From contig JABFSH010000018.1 of NCBI GenBank assembly GCA_013140705.1, forward strand, positions 1-41,438: a DNA stretch of 41,438 nt, given 5' to 3'. The DNA is from Methylococcaceae bacterium (GTDB lineage: Bacteria > Pseudomonadota > Gammaproteobacteria > Methylococcales > Methylomonadaceae). Made by a program: the position numbers and the translations under genes. Position 1 is the first letter of the stretch; each line of letters opens with the position of its first letter. Of the stretch, positions 7,133 through 17,039 are shown one piece after another. The notes beneath the pieces are model-generated. The model made no database searches and was not told where the DNA came from. It was given only the letters and a program-made list of their open reading frames with translations.

Positions 7133-8451
7133 CTGACCATCTACAAGTTCAGCACTTGCTGAATTTCATCGATAACAGCCCCAGCCCCTGGCATGCCGTT
7201 AATCGCATCGAAGCCGAATTGGCTGCGTCGTCCGATGCCCAAATGCCTGTTTGGCAGCTACTTGATGAAACAGCCAAGTGGATCTTGCAGCCCGGCGGTC
7301 GATATTACGTCGTACGTGATGATTCCTCTATTGTCCTGTTTGTACCAGGACAAAAATCTCTGGTTGACACAGGCTTCAAGATGATCGGCGCCCATACCGA
7401 TTCTCCCGGACTGAGAATCAAGCCTAAAGCCGCCACTTGTGCCGATGGATTACTGCGTTTGGGCGTAGAAATCTACGGTGGCCCGATCCTGGCAACCTTT
7501 ACCGATAGAGACTTGAGTCTTGCCGGTCGAATCAGTTATAAAAACGACCAGGGTAGTGTTGCGAATACATTAATCCGGTTTGATAACGCGTTGATGCGCT
7601 TGCCGAATCTTGCCATTCACATGAACAGAGGCGTCAATGAAGATGGCTTAAAACTGCATAAACAGATTGAACTGCCATTGATCGCGTCAACAATCACGGA
7701 AGAACAACTGCCCGGGCCTTATTTTTCATCCCTGATAGAGCAACAATCCGGCATTGACGCAGAACGCATTCTATTCTGGGACTTGAATGTTTACGATACT
7801 CAGAAGGGCGCTTTCTGGGGTGCAAACAATGAATTTTACGCGGATAGTCAGCTCGATAATTTAGCCTCCTGCCATGCCGCCCTTGTGGCTTTACAGGAAG
7901 CATCTTCACTGGGTTCCGACAGTACGCTGGTATGTGCTTTTTTTGATCATGAAGAAATCGGTAGTGGCAGTAATCGTGGTGCGGACGGCAGTTTTTTATC
8001 CGATGTCCTGCAGCGTATTGCCTTTGCAACTGGAATCGATCGAGAAGATTATCAACGCGCACTGGCTCGCAGTTTCCTGATCAGCGCTGATATGGCCCAT
8101 GCCTATCATCCAAATTTTCCAAATGCCTATGAGCCGGATCACAAGGCCATTGTCAATCAGGGACCTGTAATCAAAGTAAATGCCAGCCACCGCTACAGCT
8201 CGGAGAGCATATCGGAAGCCATGTTCGCCGACTGGTGCGAACAGGCGAATGTGCCTTACCAAAAATATTCGCATCGCTGCGATCTGCCTTGTGGGAGCAC
8301 GATTGGTCCCATTGCTTCAGCAAAACTGGGTATTCGAGCCGTCGATGTTGGCAGTCCCCTGTGGGCGATGCACAGTATCCGGGAAAGTGCTGGCGTTAAA
8401 GACCATGGCTACATGATTAAAGTCATGAAAACCTTTTTTTCATCATTTTGA
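7129..8451 (+). CDS. apeB: M18-family aminopeptidase
   Basis: 440 residues. M18 metalloaminopeptidase signatures: [14 protein letters not shown] (first zinc His and Asp), [16 protein letters not shown] (catalytic Glu pair), [13 protein letters not shown], and the closing [17 protein letters not shown]. It removes N-terminal residues from peptides in the cytoplasm. It starts inside the end of msrB (ATGA). The symbol apeB is the common bacterial name for this family; pepC of other taxa is a different family. Confidence 0.93.
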   Translation: MTDHLQVQHLLNFIDNSPSPWHAVNRIEAELAASSDAQMPVWQLLDETAKWILQPGGRYYVVRDDSSIVLFVPGQKSLVDTGFKMIGAHTDSPGLRIKPKAATCADGLLRLGVEIYGGPILATFTDRDLSLAGRISYKNDQGSVANTLIRFDNALMRLPNLAIHMNRGVNEDGLKLHKQIELPLIASTITEEQLPGPYFSSLIEQQSGIDAERILFWDLNVYDTQKGAFWGANNEFYADSQLDNLASCHAALVALQEASSLGSDSTLVCAFFDHEEIGSGSNRGADGSFLSDVLQRIAFATGIDREDYQRALARSFLISADMAHAYHPNFPNAYEPDHKAIVNQGPVIKVNASHRYSSESISEAMFADWCEQANVPYQKYSHRCDLPCGSTIGPIASAKLGIRAVDVGSPLWAMHSIRESAGVKDHGYMIKVMKTFFSSF

Positions 8452-8622
8452 CACACTTCAGAAAAGCAAAGGGGTATCCGTGCACCTTTACACTTCACAC
8501 AATTTGGCCTGTTGGGCTTAACAAATTGAGTCTGGCATCATTATAAAAAGCATGATCGGTATGCTGACAGTAAGAAGCTATTTTTCCAGCTTTGGTATTG
8601 AACCCGTTATCGGCTCAAAGAA

Positions 8623-9159
8623 ATGAACATGCTTATTTCGATAAGGAGCCTGCTTTGCATGATCTTGCTGCTATGTTCTCCGCCACTTGCTGCTGACGAC
8701 TTTGCAAACGAATATAAAATCAAAGCGGGTTATCTCTATAACTTTACCAAATTTATTACGTGGCCGGAACATGATGCCACCACATTCAATCTTTGCATCC
8801 TGGGCAGCGATCCTTTCGGGATCTTGATAGACGCCATTGAAAAAAAAACTGTCAAGGATAGACCCATTCGGGTGCTGAGGCTGAATGGATTTGATCAAAA
8901 GATTCACTGCCACATCATTTTTACCGGAACAGCGGAGGGTAGAGTAAAAAATCTTACGAGCCAGCATGGAAGCATAAAAACCTTAACTGTTGGCGAAAGC
9001 CAAGATTTTGCAGCCCAGGGCGGGATGATCGGCTTTGTTAACCGGGAAGGCAGAATAAAATTACAAATCAATCCTGATGCGATACGACAAGGCGGCTTGA
9101 AAATCAGTGCAAAATTATTGGAAGTTGCTGAAATTTTAAGGAGTACCGGCCATGAGTAA
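8623..9159 (+). CDS. YfiR-family periplasmic protein (DUF4154)
   Basis: 178 residues with a signal peptide (cleavage likely after PPLAA, about residue 24) and the YfiR opening motif EYKIKAGYLYNFTKFITWP. Cysteines occur in NLCILGSDPFG and KIHCHIIF; YfiR proteins use disulfides. In Pseudomonas YfiR binds the periplasmic part of the diguanylate cyclase YfiN and keeps it off. Here the next gene, overlapping by eight bases, is just such a membrane GGDEF protein. I infer the same inhibitory role. The RBS is not obvious. Confidence 0.88.
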   Translation: MNMLISIRSLLCMILLLCSPPLAADDFANEYKIKAGYLYNFTKFITWPEHDATTFNLCILGSDPFGILIDAIEKKTVKDRPIRVLRLNGFDQKIHCHIIFTGTAEGRVKNLTSQHGSIKTLTVGESQDFAAQGGMIGFVNREGRIKLQINPDAIRQGGLKISAKLLEVAEILRSTGHE

Positions 9160-11557
9160 TCTGTTTCGACAAATGCCGGTTTATGGCAAGCTATTGCTGA
9201 TTTTTTTATTCTCTGCGTTCATATCACTCGTGTTTGCCGGCTTGTCGCTGATCATACTGGAAGTGGGCGAATTTCAAAAAAATAGCCGCGATGACTTATT
9301 GTTTCTGGCTACCATCATCGGCAATAGAAGCACAGCGGCGCTGATGTTTGAGGACAAGGCGCTGGCCGAAGAAAACCTTGCGGTTCTCAATACATTGGCA
9401 GAAGTACAATCGGCCTGTCTTTACAATGCCAGGGGAGTTCTGTTTGCACAATTCCCGAGAGTTGATCAAACCAAGACAACTTGTCCATCGAGCATTGGCA
9501 ACGAGCAATCCCAATACCATGGCACGCATTTATTTGTTATTCAGCCGATTGTGGTGGACTCGGAGCGCCAGGGAACCGTTTATATTCATGCTGATTTTGC
9601 CGTGGCCTATTTACAAAAACTGCAATTTATCGGATTTTTACTGTTGGTTCTATGCGTTGTCTCATCGATCGCCTTTTCCCTATCCATTCCTCTACTGCGG
9701 AAAATAACCAAGCCTATTAAAAATCTGGTCATCACTGTCAAAAAAATTACCGATACCCAAGATTATTCATTGCGTTCTGTAAAAATCAATGATGATGATG
9801 ATCTGGGACTATTGGTTGACGCGTTTAATGGTCTCATCGCCAAGGTCAATGAACAAAACCTGGAGTTAACGGAATCAAGAGATCGTTGTCTCGCCCTTTA
9901 CGACGATAATCCAACGATGGTATTTAACTTGTCAGAAAATGGTTACATTCTGTCGGTTAATTTAACTGGTGCCAAGCAACTGGATCTGAATGTTGAAGAC
10001 CTGGAAGGTCGATCCATTTTTTCTTTTATTCATCCGGATGACAAGGCGCTGATGCATCGATTCATTGGTAGTTGCCTGAACAGTCCACGGCTGGTGCATA
10101 AACAGGATCTCAGAATTGTTTGCCGAAAAGGGCGTGTAATCTGGGTAAGAGCCAATGCCCGATTAGTTCAAAATGAGAAGCAAATGTGCAATTTGTTGCT
10201 GGTTTGCGAAGACGTGACCGAAGCCCGATTACTCGGCGAACAAATAGCTTATCAGGCAAGCCATGATGCATTGACGGGTCTGGCGAATCGTAGCGAGTTC
10301 GATCGAACCATCCAGAAAGCCGTTGCCTTGGCGCATGCGGATAATAGTGAATATGCCCTTTGTTATCTGGATCTTGATCAGTTTAAGGTGGTCAATGACA
10401 CCTGTGGGCATATGGCGGGAGACGAATTGCTCCGGCAATTAGGTGATTTATTGAGAAAACATGTGCGGCAGCAGGATTTTGTGGCTCGCTTGGGGGGTGA
10501 TGAGTTTGGCGTTCTGATGAATAATTGCTCACTGAGTCAGGCGTTTTTTGCGTGTGAAAAATTACGTGACATCATCAGGGATTTTCATTTTGCCTGGGAA
10601 GACAGAAGTTTTACCATCGGCGTCAGCATTGGTATTTCAGCAATAAACGACACCAGCGGCAATGCGGTCAATCTGCTCAAAGAGGCTGATGCCGCTTGCT
10701 ATGCTGCCAAAGATAAAGGCCGCAATCGCGTGCATGTTTTTCGTCCGGATGATGAAGAACTAGCCCTGCGTCAAGGAGAAATGCAGTGGGTGGAAAAAAT
10801 TCAGCAAGGCCTCGAACAGAACCGTTTTTGTTTGTATGGACAATTAATTGTGCCGTTAGGTGAGCATGATGATGGCCTGCATTTTGAAACCTTGTTACGT
10901 TACCGCGATGATAAAGACCATATCATTCCCCCAGGCGCCTTTTTACCGTCTGCCGAACGTTACAATCTGGCTTCGGCACTGGATCGCTGGACGATCAGCC
11001 ATGTTTTCGAGTGGATCGCAAAAACACCTGGTTTTCAGGATCAACTGTCTTTGTGTTCAATCAATTTATCCGGTTTATCATTGTCCGACGAAACCATGCT
11101 TCTATTTATATCAAAACAATTCGCCGAGTGGTCCATTCCAACGCATAAAATCTGTTTTGAAATCACTGAAACGGCCGCCATTGCCAATCTGACTTACGCG
11201 GCAAAATTTATCAGTGATTTACGAGAACAGGGCTGTTTATTCTCCCTGGATGATTTTGGTAGCGGTTTGTCCTCGTTTGCCTATCTAAAAAATCTGCCGG
11301 TTGATTTTATTAAGATTGACGGCTTGTTTGTCAAAGACATTCTCGATGATAAGGTTGATCTGGCAATGGTAAAATCGATTAATGAAGTAGGTCACGTCAT
11401 GAATAAAAAGACGATAGCCGAGTTTGTTGAAAATGAGCAAATTTTCAATTGCCTTAATGACCTGGGCGTCGATTTCGCGCAAGGATATGGTATCGGAAAA
11501 CCGGTGCCGCTAGATCAAATTCATCTAATTAAACCCTTATTAGCGGTATCGAAATGA
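9152..11557 (+). CDS. YfiN-like membrane GGDEF-EAL c-di-GMP enzyme
   Basis: 801 residues. TM1 at about 12-35, a periplasmic CHASE8-like domain to about 155, TM2 at about 157-178, then HAMP, a PAS domain (about 245-355), GGDEF (about 370-530) and EAL (about 545-795). The cyclase active site RLGGDEF is intact and is preceded by RQQD five residues earlier, a feedback I-site. In the EAL domain the signature reads ETL, but the catalytic Glu, INLSG, FEITET, LDDFGSG, FIKIDG and FAQGYGIGKP are present, so both making and breaking c-di-GMP are possible. Pseudomonas YfiN lacks an EAL domain. Overlaps both neighbours. Confidence 0.93.
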   Translation: MSNLFRQMPVYGKLLLIFLFSAFISLVFAGLSLIILEVGEFQKNSRDDLLFLATIIGNRSTAALMFEDKALAEENLAVLNTLAEVQSACLYNARGVLFAQFPRVDQTKTTCPSSIGNEQSQYHGTHLFVIQPIVVDSERQGTVYIHADFAVAYLQKLQFIGFLLLVLCVVSSIAFSLSIPLLRKITKPIKNLVITVKKITDTQDYSLRSVKINDDDDLGLLVDAFNGLIAKVNEQNLELTESRDRCLALYDDNPTMVFNLSENGYILSVNLTGAKQLDLNVEDLEGRSIFSFIHPDDKALMHRFIGSCLNSPRLVHKQDLRIVCRKGRVIWVRANARLVQNEKQMCNLLLVCEDVTEARLLGEQIAYQASHDALTGLANRSEFDRTIQKAVALAHADNSEYALCYLDLDQFKVVNDTCGHMAGDELLRQLGDLLRKHVRQQDFVARLGGDEFGVLMNNCSLSQAFFACEKLRDIIRDFHFAWEDRSFTIGVSIGISAINDTSGNAVNLLKEADAACYAAKDKGRNRVHVFRPDDEELALRQGEMQWVEKIQQGLEQNRFCLYGQLIVPLGEHDDGLHFETLLRYRDDKDHIIPPGAFLPSAERYNLASALDRWTISHVFEWIAKTPGFQDQLSLCSINLSGLSLSDETMLLFISKQFAEWSIPTHKICFEITETAAIANLTYAAKFISDLREQGCLFSLDDFGSGLSSFAYLKNLPVDFIKIDGLFVKDILDDKVDLAMVKSINEVGHVMNKKTIAEFVENEQIFNCLNDLGVDFAQGYGIGKPVPLDQIHLIKPLLAVSK

Positions 11558-13698
11558 AACGTCACTTAGCCAAGTTTGCTATCTGCCTAGAACTGATGAT
11601 GTTCGTTGATAAGGGCGTTGCTGCTGAACCGGACCCGATGGATGAATATTTTTCTATGTCTCCCGAAGAACTGGCATCCATTCCGGTGAGTATTGCCTCA
11701 GGAACACCGGGGCCCGTGTACCAGTCAGCCGCGGTTACCAGTGTCATTACCGCAGAGCAAATCAAGGCGATGGGCGCAACCGAGCTGCATGAAATTCTGG
11801 AAACAGTGCCCGGCGTGCACGCCAATTTACAGGAAGTTACCAACGATTATCATTACACGATACGCGGCATCAATAACGCGACCAACTCGCAAACGCTGAT
11901 GTTGTTGAATGGCACACGCGTGATGACGCCTATCCATGGCACATTTGCGTTAGGTATTGAACTGCCTGTCGATGCGATTGAACGGGTGGAAGTTATCCGG
12001 GGACCGGGATCAGCGCTCTATGGTGCCGATGCCTTTGCGGGCGTTATCAATATCGTGACCAAAAAAGCCAAGGAAATGAAGGGTGCCACGGTTGGCGTTC
12101 GTGCAGGCAATTGGAACACGCAAAGTACCTGGGGACAGTATGGGCATCAATGGGCTGGTTGGGATATTGCCGCCAGCCTGCAATATCAGCACAGCGATGG
12201 CGATAGAAGTCGCATCATTCAGGCCGACAGCCAAACGATTCTTGATAGTAACTTTGGAACGCAGGCTTCTCATGCACCAGGCCCCATGGAAACACGCTAT
12301 AAAGCCTTCAATGGCCATCTCAATTTACAACGCAAACATTGGGATATTGGCTTTTGGGCACTCAGCGCACCGGATATTGGCACCCGGGCTGGCGCCGCTG
12401 CTGCGCTGGATCCTTCAGGTGCTGCGCAAGGTGAACAATATCTGGGCGATATACGCTACTCCACCGAAGACTGGTTTGTAGACTGGGAATTCAAAGCGCA
12501 TACTAGCTACTTGCAAGCGGATACTCGGGCGCAAGTCAAAACCTTTCCGGACAACACGGTCTTACCCATTGGTATCGACGGTAATATCGACTTTATGAGT
12601 CCCCAGGGGTTGGTTCTTTTTCAAAATGGAACCCTTGAAGATATTGGCCACATTCAGAGGATTCCCTCAATCGAATTGAGCTCTCTCTATAAGGGTTTGG
12701 CCAAGCATTTATTGAAGGCAAGTGCCGGTTATCGCTATGAAGAAGTAACAGTCAGCCATCGAAGCAATAATGGAAAAGGGGTCGTCGATGGAGCCGCTTT
12801 GCCTGCGGAGATAAATGGCACTTTAACCGATGTTACCGGAACACCTTTTGCCTTTCTGGCAGACATGCACCGATCCATCTGGTCGGCCGCTCTACAAGAT
12901 GAATGGCAAATGACGCAGGATTGGCAATTAACAACCGGCGTTCGTTATGATGAATATTCGGATTTTGGCGGTACCGTTAACCCGCGCGCTGCCTTAATTT
13001 GGAATATTAACAAGCAGCTGACCAATAAGATCATGTACGGTAGAGCATTTCGAGCCCCCAGCTTTACCGAACAAGGTACTCAAAATAATCCTGTGTTATT
13101 GGGCAATCCACACTTGAAGCCGGAAACCATCAACACGGTGGAGTGGGCTATCGATTACCGGCCATTTTCATCGTTTAGAACGGCTGCCAATGTCTTTTAT
13201 TACCACATAAATGATCTGATCGTTGCCGTGCAGGACGTGGGCACAACAACGTCTACGAACCGCAACTTTGGTAATCAGGACGGTTACGGTACTGAGCTGG
13301 AATGGGATTGGCAATTAAATCCGCAATGGAATCTTAAAGGCAATTACGCTTGGCAACATTCCTGTAACAGCATCACCCATCAAAGGGTGACCGGCGTACC
13401 GGAACACCAGGTTTATTTTGCCGCCGCTTGGCAATTTTTTCCAAGATGGCAGCTGCAGTCACAGCTCAACTGGATTGGCAGCAGAACCAGCCCCATTGGC
13501 GATAATCGTCAATTAAATGACTATGAAACAGTTGATTTGACGCTAACCGGTAAAAAACTGTTCGGTCATGTCAATATCGCGGCATCCCTGCGCAATCTGT
13601 TCGATGCCAATGCGCAAGAGCCCGCCGTTATGCAATTGCCGCAAAACCTGCCATTACCAGGGCGGAGTTTTTATGTTGAAGCATCCGTTAACTTCTGA
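11554..13698 (+). CDS. TonB-dependent outer-membrane receptor
   Basis: 714 residues with an N-terminal signal peptide (to about AEP, residue 25). An acidic leader DEYFSMSPEELASIPVSIASG resembles the region holding a TonB box. The plug domain follows (MGATELHEILETVPGV, YTIRGINNATN, ERVEVIRGPGSALYGADAFAGVINIVT) and then a 22-strand-type barrel with the FRAPSFTEQ motif, NPHLKPETINTVEW and a terminal Phe. The ligand is unknown; catecholate siderophores, cobalamin or other small molecules are all possible. The ATG overlaps the stop of the GGDEF-EAL gene, placing receptor and signalling proteins on one message. Confidence 0.93.
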   Translation: MKRHLAKFAICLELMMFVDKGVAAEPDPMDEYFSMSPEELASIPVSIASGTPGPVYQSAAVTSVITAEQIKAMGATELHEILETVPGVHANLQEVTNDYHYTIRGINNATNSQTLMLLNGTRVMTPIHGTFALGIELPVDAIERVEVIRGPGSALYGADAFAGVINIVTKKAKEMKGATVGVRAGNWNTQSTWGQYGHQWAGWDIAASLQYQHSDGDRSRIIQADSQTILDSNFGTQASHAPGPMETRYKAFNGHLNLQRKHWDIGFWALSAPDIGTRAGAAAALDPSGAAQGEQYLGDIRYSTEDWFVDWEFKAHTSYLQADTRAQVKTFPDNTVLPIGIDGNIDFMSPQGLVLFQNGTLEDIGHIQRIPSIELSSLYKGLAKHLLKASAGYRYEEVTVSHRSNNGKGVVDGAALPAEINGTLTDVTGTPFAFLADMHRSIWSAALQDEWQMTQDWQLTTGVRYDEYSDFGGTVNPRAALIWNINKQLTNKIMYGRAFRAPSFTEQGTQNNPVLLGNPHLKPETINTVEWAIDYRPFSSFRTAANVFYYHINDLIVAVQDVGTTTSTNRNFGNQDGYGTELEWDWQLNPQWNLKGNYAWQHSCNSITHQRVTGVPEHQVYFAAAWQFFPRWQLQSQLNWIGSRTSPIGDNRQLNDYETVDLTLTGKKLFGHVNIAASLRNLFDANAQEPAVMQLPQNLPLPGRSFYVEASVNF

Positions 13699-14326
13699 AG
13701 CGCTTCATTCACCAGCAATGTCACCGTTGGCTGATTTCCTGGACAATCAAGTGCCGTTCGATGGCGAGTTGTATTGGTTCAGGCAATTTTATCCCCCATC
13801 CGAAGCCGATCGATTATTTACACTATTCCAATCAGAACTGGCCTGGCAGGAAGAAGATATTTTTATCTTTGGCAAATGGGTAAAGGTGCCGCGCTTAATG
13901 AGCTGGTTTGGCGATCCGGATGCCTATTACCGTTATTCCGGCGTCAACCATCAGCCGATGCCTTGGACTGCCGAGCTTTTGGCCGTCAGACATAACATCG
14001 AACAACACTGTTCGTGCAAATTCAATAGTGTCCTGGCCAATTTATATCGCAACGGGCGCGATTCGATGGGTTGCCATGCCGACGATGAAAAGGAACTAGG
14101 GACTAATCCCGTGATTGCTTCTTTAAGTCTGGGAGATGAACGCCTATTCAAATTGCACCATAAAAAACGCAAAGCCAGACGGGACATCCAGCTCGGCCAT
14201 GGTGATTTATTGGTGATGGCTGGTGAGTTGCAACATTGCTGGATGCATTCGGTGCCAAAAACCAAGCAATTAAAGACGTCGCGAATCAATCTGACTTTCC
14301 GCAGAATTCTGCCGACTACAGAATGA
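13673..14326 (+). CDS. alkB: AlkB-like 2OG-Fe(II) DNA repair dioxygenase
   Basis: 217 residues. The iron ligands H135 and D137 lie in MGCHADDEKELG and the third His in QHCWMHSVPK (H192). R204 and R210 in SRINLTFRR bind 2-oxoglutarate. NLYRNGRDSMG and IASLSLGDERLF are typical of the ALKBH2/3-like AlkB branch. It reverses 1-methyladenine and 3-methylcytosine damage. I chose the ATG at 13673, preceded by GGCGGAG; it overlaps the receptor gene by 26 bases. The frame is open further upstream but that part mirrors the receptor gene. Confidence 0.9.
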   Translation: MLKHPLTSEALHSPAMSPLADFLDNQVPFDGELYWFRQFYPPSEADRLFTLFQSELAWQEEDIFIFGKWVKVPRLMSWFGDPDAYYRYSGVNHQPMPWTAELLAVRHNIEQHCSCKFNSVLANLYRNGRDSMGCHADDEKELGTNPVIASLSLGDERLFKLHHKKRKARRDIQLGHGDLLVMAGELQHCWMHSVPKTKQLKTSRINLTFRRILPTTE

Positions 14327-14579
14327 TAAGAATTACTAAATATTATTTTAATTTTTTGTAAAGAAATAAAGCTTTGGTTTAAAATCTCTGCGCCGCCAAG
14401 TTTCAAATTAAAATGTCAAAATCTTCTTGCTGTATCTTATTTAAGCAATTCAAAATAATATAGGTGGCAAAGCCTTCCAGGCCGCGTTAGCCAATATCGT
14501 ATTTAATTAAAATCTAAGCCAATACGGTTAATCGCTGGTCTCGGTTCTCATTTAACTAAATATTACGAGTGAATAATAA
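14327..14579 (+). promoter_or_regulatory. AT-rich leader of the HbpS-like gene with possible promoter
   Basis: No gene seen. TTGTAA at 14356-14361 and TTAAAA at 14379-14384 are 17 bases apart and could be a weak sigma-70 promoter giving a 5' leader of about 190 bases. No clear riboswitch fold was recognised. Confidence 0.3.
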
Positions 14580-15347
14580 ATGAAAAAAATAATTGTTAAT
14601 TTGGCGCTGATGGGCTCTTTAGCGGCCACTGCCAGCATTGCTTTTGCAGATAATTCAAATTGTGCGGCCTTGCCCCGTCATGCAGCGCTAAAATCTGTCT
14701 TAAAGTCGGTACAAGCGTTATCTAATGGGGGCTTTGGCTTAAATATGTGGGGCACTATTGTTGATAGAGATGGTATCGTTTGTGCCGTAGCGTATACTGG
14801 CACCAATCGGGGATCTCAGTGGCCTGGCAGTCGTGTCATTTCAGCTCAAAAAGCTAATACGGCCAATGCTTTCAGTCTTCCCGGACTAGCTCTGTCGACG
14901 GCCAATCTGTACACGGCTGTTCAGCCCGGTGGCAGCTTGTTTGGACTACAACATAGCAACCCTGTTGATACTGCAGCAGCGTATAAAGGACCATCCAGTA
15001 ATTACGGAAAACCTAACGACCCTTTAGTCGGTGTAAAAGTGGGCGGCGTTAACGTATTTGGCGGCGGATTGGCACTTTATGATAATACCGGAAAAATTGT
15101 TGGCGCTATTGGTGTTAGTGGTGATTCATCTTGTGCGGATCACAATATTGCCTGGAGAACTCGCGAGTCACTGAATTTTGATCATGTGCCTAGTGGTATA
15201 TCAGCAAATGCTGATGATAACATTATCTATGACATTACTCCTCAAGCTGGCCAAATGCCTGGAGTTAGTGCTAGTGGATGGGGGCATCCTGAGTGCAGTG
15301 CGTCTGCAAAAGCAATTGCAAATGCATTTCCTAAAGCAGGTAGCTAA
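14580..15347 (+). CDS. Secreted GlcG/HbpS-family heme-binding-like protein
   Basis: 255 residues with a clean signal peptide (MKKIIVNLALMGS... ending SIAFA, cleavage before DNSN). The body carries the HbpS/GlcG pattern: MWGTIVDRDGIVCAVAYTG, ISAQKANTANAFS, a Gly-rich VFGGGLALYDNTGKIVGAIGVSGDSSCADH. Family members bind heme or act as accessory sensors outside the cell. It carries extra Cys residues (NCAAL, SSCADH, HPECSAS) that could form disulfides. Monocistronic, ended by a strong terminator. Confidence 0.85.
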   Translation: MKKIIVNLALMGSLAATASIAFADNSNCAALPRHAALKSVLKSVQALSNGGFGLNMWGTIVDRDGIVCAVAYTGTNRGSQWPGSRVISAQKANTANAFSLPGLALSTANLYTAVQPGGSLFGLQHSNPVDTAAAYKGPSSNYGKPNDPLVGVKVGGVNVFGGGLALYDNTGKIVGAIGVSGDSSCADHNIAWRTRESLNFDHVPSGISANADDNIIYDITPQAGQMPGVSASGWGHPECSASAKAIANAFPKAGS

Positions 15348-15372
15348 AAGAATAATTCATTGTCTATATGTT

Positions 15373-15400
15373 AAAGCCGCTGTTTCAGCGGCTTTTTTTT
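15373..15400 (+). terminator. Rho-independent terminator
   Basis: AAAGCCGCTG and CAGCGGCTTT pair around a TTT loop, followed by an eight-T run. It ends the HbpS-like gene 26 bases after its stop. Confidence 0.93.
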
Positions 15401-15444
15401 AGTCCTCATAAATGCATCCCATCAATGCCAACGGGTAAAAGATC

Positions 15445-15717
15445 ATGAAATTAGTGTTACAAATTGCGTTTGGTGTATTTCTTGGCACATTATTGTCACA
15501 GCTAATCATTGGTAGTTGGCACACGCACATGGAAGAAATAACAAAACAATTGGCAGAAAAAAACCGCGTTGAACAGGAAAAGGTTCGCCTTGAACAAGGC
15601 GAACGGATCCGCGCCTTACTTTTACAGGGCAGACAAAAAAATTCAGCTGACTCCAATAAAGCACCTGCAGGTTTTATTCCGGATGACGCAAAGTCACCCA
15701 TTCTTAATCAAGAGTAA
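15445..15717 (+). CDS. Small single-pass membrane coiled-coil protein
   Basis: 90 residues, not recognised. Residues 1-24 form one transmembrane helix (LVLQIAFGVFLGTLLSQLII). Residues 30-62 are a charged coiled coil (EEITKQLAEKNRVEQEKVRL). The tail is Pro/Asp-rich. Topology is probably N-in with the coil outside, but this is uncertain. No strong ribosome-binding site. It stands between a terminator and the SpmAB-mtaB operon. Confidence 0.55.
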   Translation: MKLVLQIAFGVFLGTLLSQLIIGSWHTHMEEITKQLAEKNRVEQEKVRLEQGERIRALLLQGRQKNSADSNKAPAGFIPDDAKSPILNQE

Positions 15718-15806
15718 AGTTACCAAGCCTTGGTGCTTATTTTCCGCACGCGAGGAATCGCAAATACTTTAAAACAGCCGCTACTTTGCTGGAGTTTTCG
15801 ACTATA

Positions 15807-17036
15807 GTGCTCAACATCATCTGGATTACTTTTTTTCTTATCGCTTTTATCACTGCACTAATCAAACTGATTTTTCTCGGAGACCAGCAGGTTTTTGCGC
15901 AAGTCATGGAAGCAATGTTCAGTTTGTCGAAATCGGCGTTTGAAATATCACTGGGTTTAACCGGCGTGCTGGCGCTATGGCTAGGGGTTATGCGCATTGG
16001 CGAAAGCAGCGGCTTTATTCTGCTGTTAACACAAAGCCTCACACCCTTATTTAGCCGCTTAATGCCGGATGTGCCCAAAGACCACCCGGCGCTGGGCGCT
16101 ATCGTCATGAATATATCTGCAAATGCACTGGGGCTCGATAATGCAGCAACACCTTTGGGCATTAAAGCCATGAAAGAGCTGCAAACGCTTAATCCAAACC
16201 CGGGAACTGCCACCAATGCGCAAATTTTTTTTCTGGTTATCAATACGTCAGGTGTAACTCTGTTCCCGGTTACGATTTTTACCTATCGCGCGCAATTGGG
16301 TGCGGTTAATCCTACCGATGTGTTCATCCCAATTCTGATTGCAACCTATATGTCGACACTGACAGGACTGTTGGCCGTCGCTTTTGTGCAAAAAATCAAT
16401 TTGCTCGATAAAGTGATCATGGCATATTTGGGTGGTTTTACGGTTTTTGTTGGCGGCCTGCTGGGCTATTTTTCCAGTCTGCCGCAACAGCAAATGCTTC
16501 AGCAATCGGCCAACCTCAGTAATGTGATTCTATTTTCACTGGTCATCACGTTTATCCTGGGAGCCATCATTAAAGGCATCAATGCCTATGACATGTTTAT
16601 TGAAGGCGCCAAGGAAGGCTTTCAAACGGCGGTTACCATCATTCCTTATTTGGTCGCCATGCTGGTAGCTATCGGTGTTTTCAGAGCCAGTGGCGCGCTG
16701 GATTTACTTGCCGATGGCGCGCGCCACGTCGTGCATTGGTTTGGACTGGATGATCGTTTTGTCGATGCGCTACCCACGGCTTTAATGAAACCCTTTAGCG
16801 GCAGTGGCGCCAGAGCCATGATGATCGACACCATGAAAACACATGGAGCTGATTCGTTTGCCGGACGGTTGGCGTCCATCGTACAGGGCAGCACGGAAAC
16901 CACGTTTTATGTACTGGCCATTTACTTTGGCTCGGTAGGCATCAAACATATTCGCCATGCTGCAACCTGTGGGATAATAGCGGATTTTGGCGGCATTATC
17001 GCCGCCATTTTGGTTGGTTACTGGTTCTTTGGATAA
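15807..17036 (+). CDS. SpmA-SpmB fusion, nucleoside-recognition (Gate) membrane protein
   Basis: 409 residues, almost all transmembrane helices. Two Gate domains are joined: the SpmA-like half (ALWLGVMRIGESSG, MNISANALGLDNAATPLGIKAM) and the SpmB-like half (KEGFQTAVTIIPYLVAMLVAIGVFRASGAL, MKPFSGSGARAM, IVQGSTETTFYVLAIYFG). In Bacillus the separate proteins act in spore maturation; in non-sporulating Gram-negatives the role is unknown. I prefer GTG at 15807 because family members begin MLNxIW; a TTG at 15786 is the alternative. Three bases separate it from mtaB. Confidence 0.88.
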   Translation: MLNIIWITFFLIAFITALIKLIFLGDQQVFAQVMEAMFSLSKSAFEISLGLTGVLALWLGVMRIGESSGFILLLTQSLTPLFSRLMPDVPKDHPALGAIVMNISANALGLDNAATPLGIKAMKELQTLNPNPGTATNAQIFFLVINTSGVTLFPVTIFTYRAQLGAVNPTDVFIPILIATYMSTLTGLLAVAFVQKINLLDKVIMAYLGGFTVFVGGLLGYFSSLPQQQMLQQSANLSNVILFSLVITFILGAIIKGINAYDMFIEGAKEGFQTAVTIIPYLVAMLVAIGVFRASGALDLLADGARHVVHWFGLDDRFVDALPTALMKPFSGSGARAMMIDTMKTHGADSFAGRLASIVQGSTETTFYVLAIYFGSVGIKHIRHAATCGIIADFGGIIAAILVGYWFFG

Positions 17037-17039
17037 TAA

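Noticed and set aside
13568-13672. N-terminal extension of AlkB
   Set aside because: The extra 35 residues are a frame-shadow of the receptor gene; the ATG at 13673 has the ribosome site and fits the family length.
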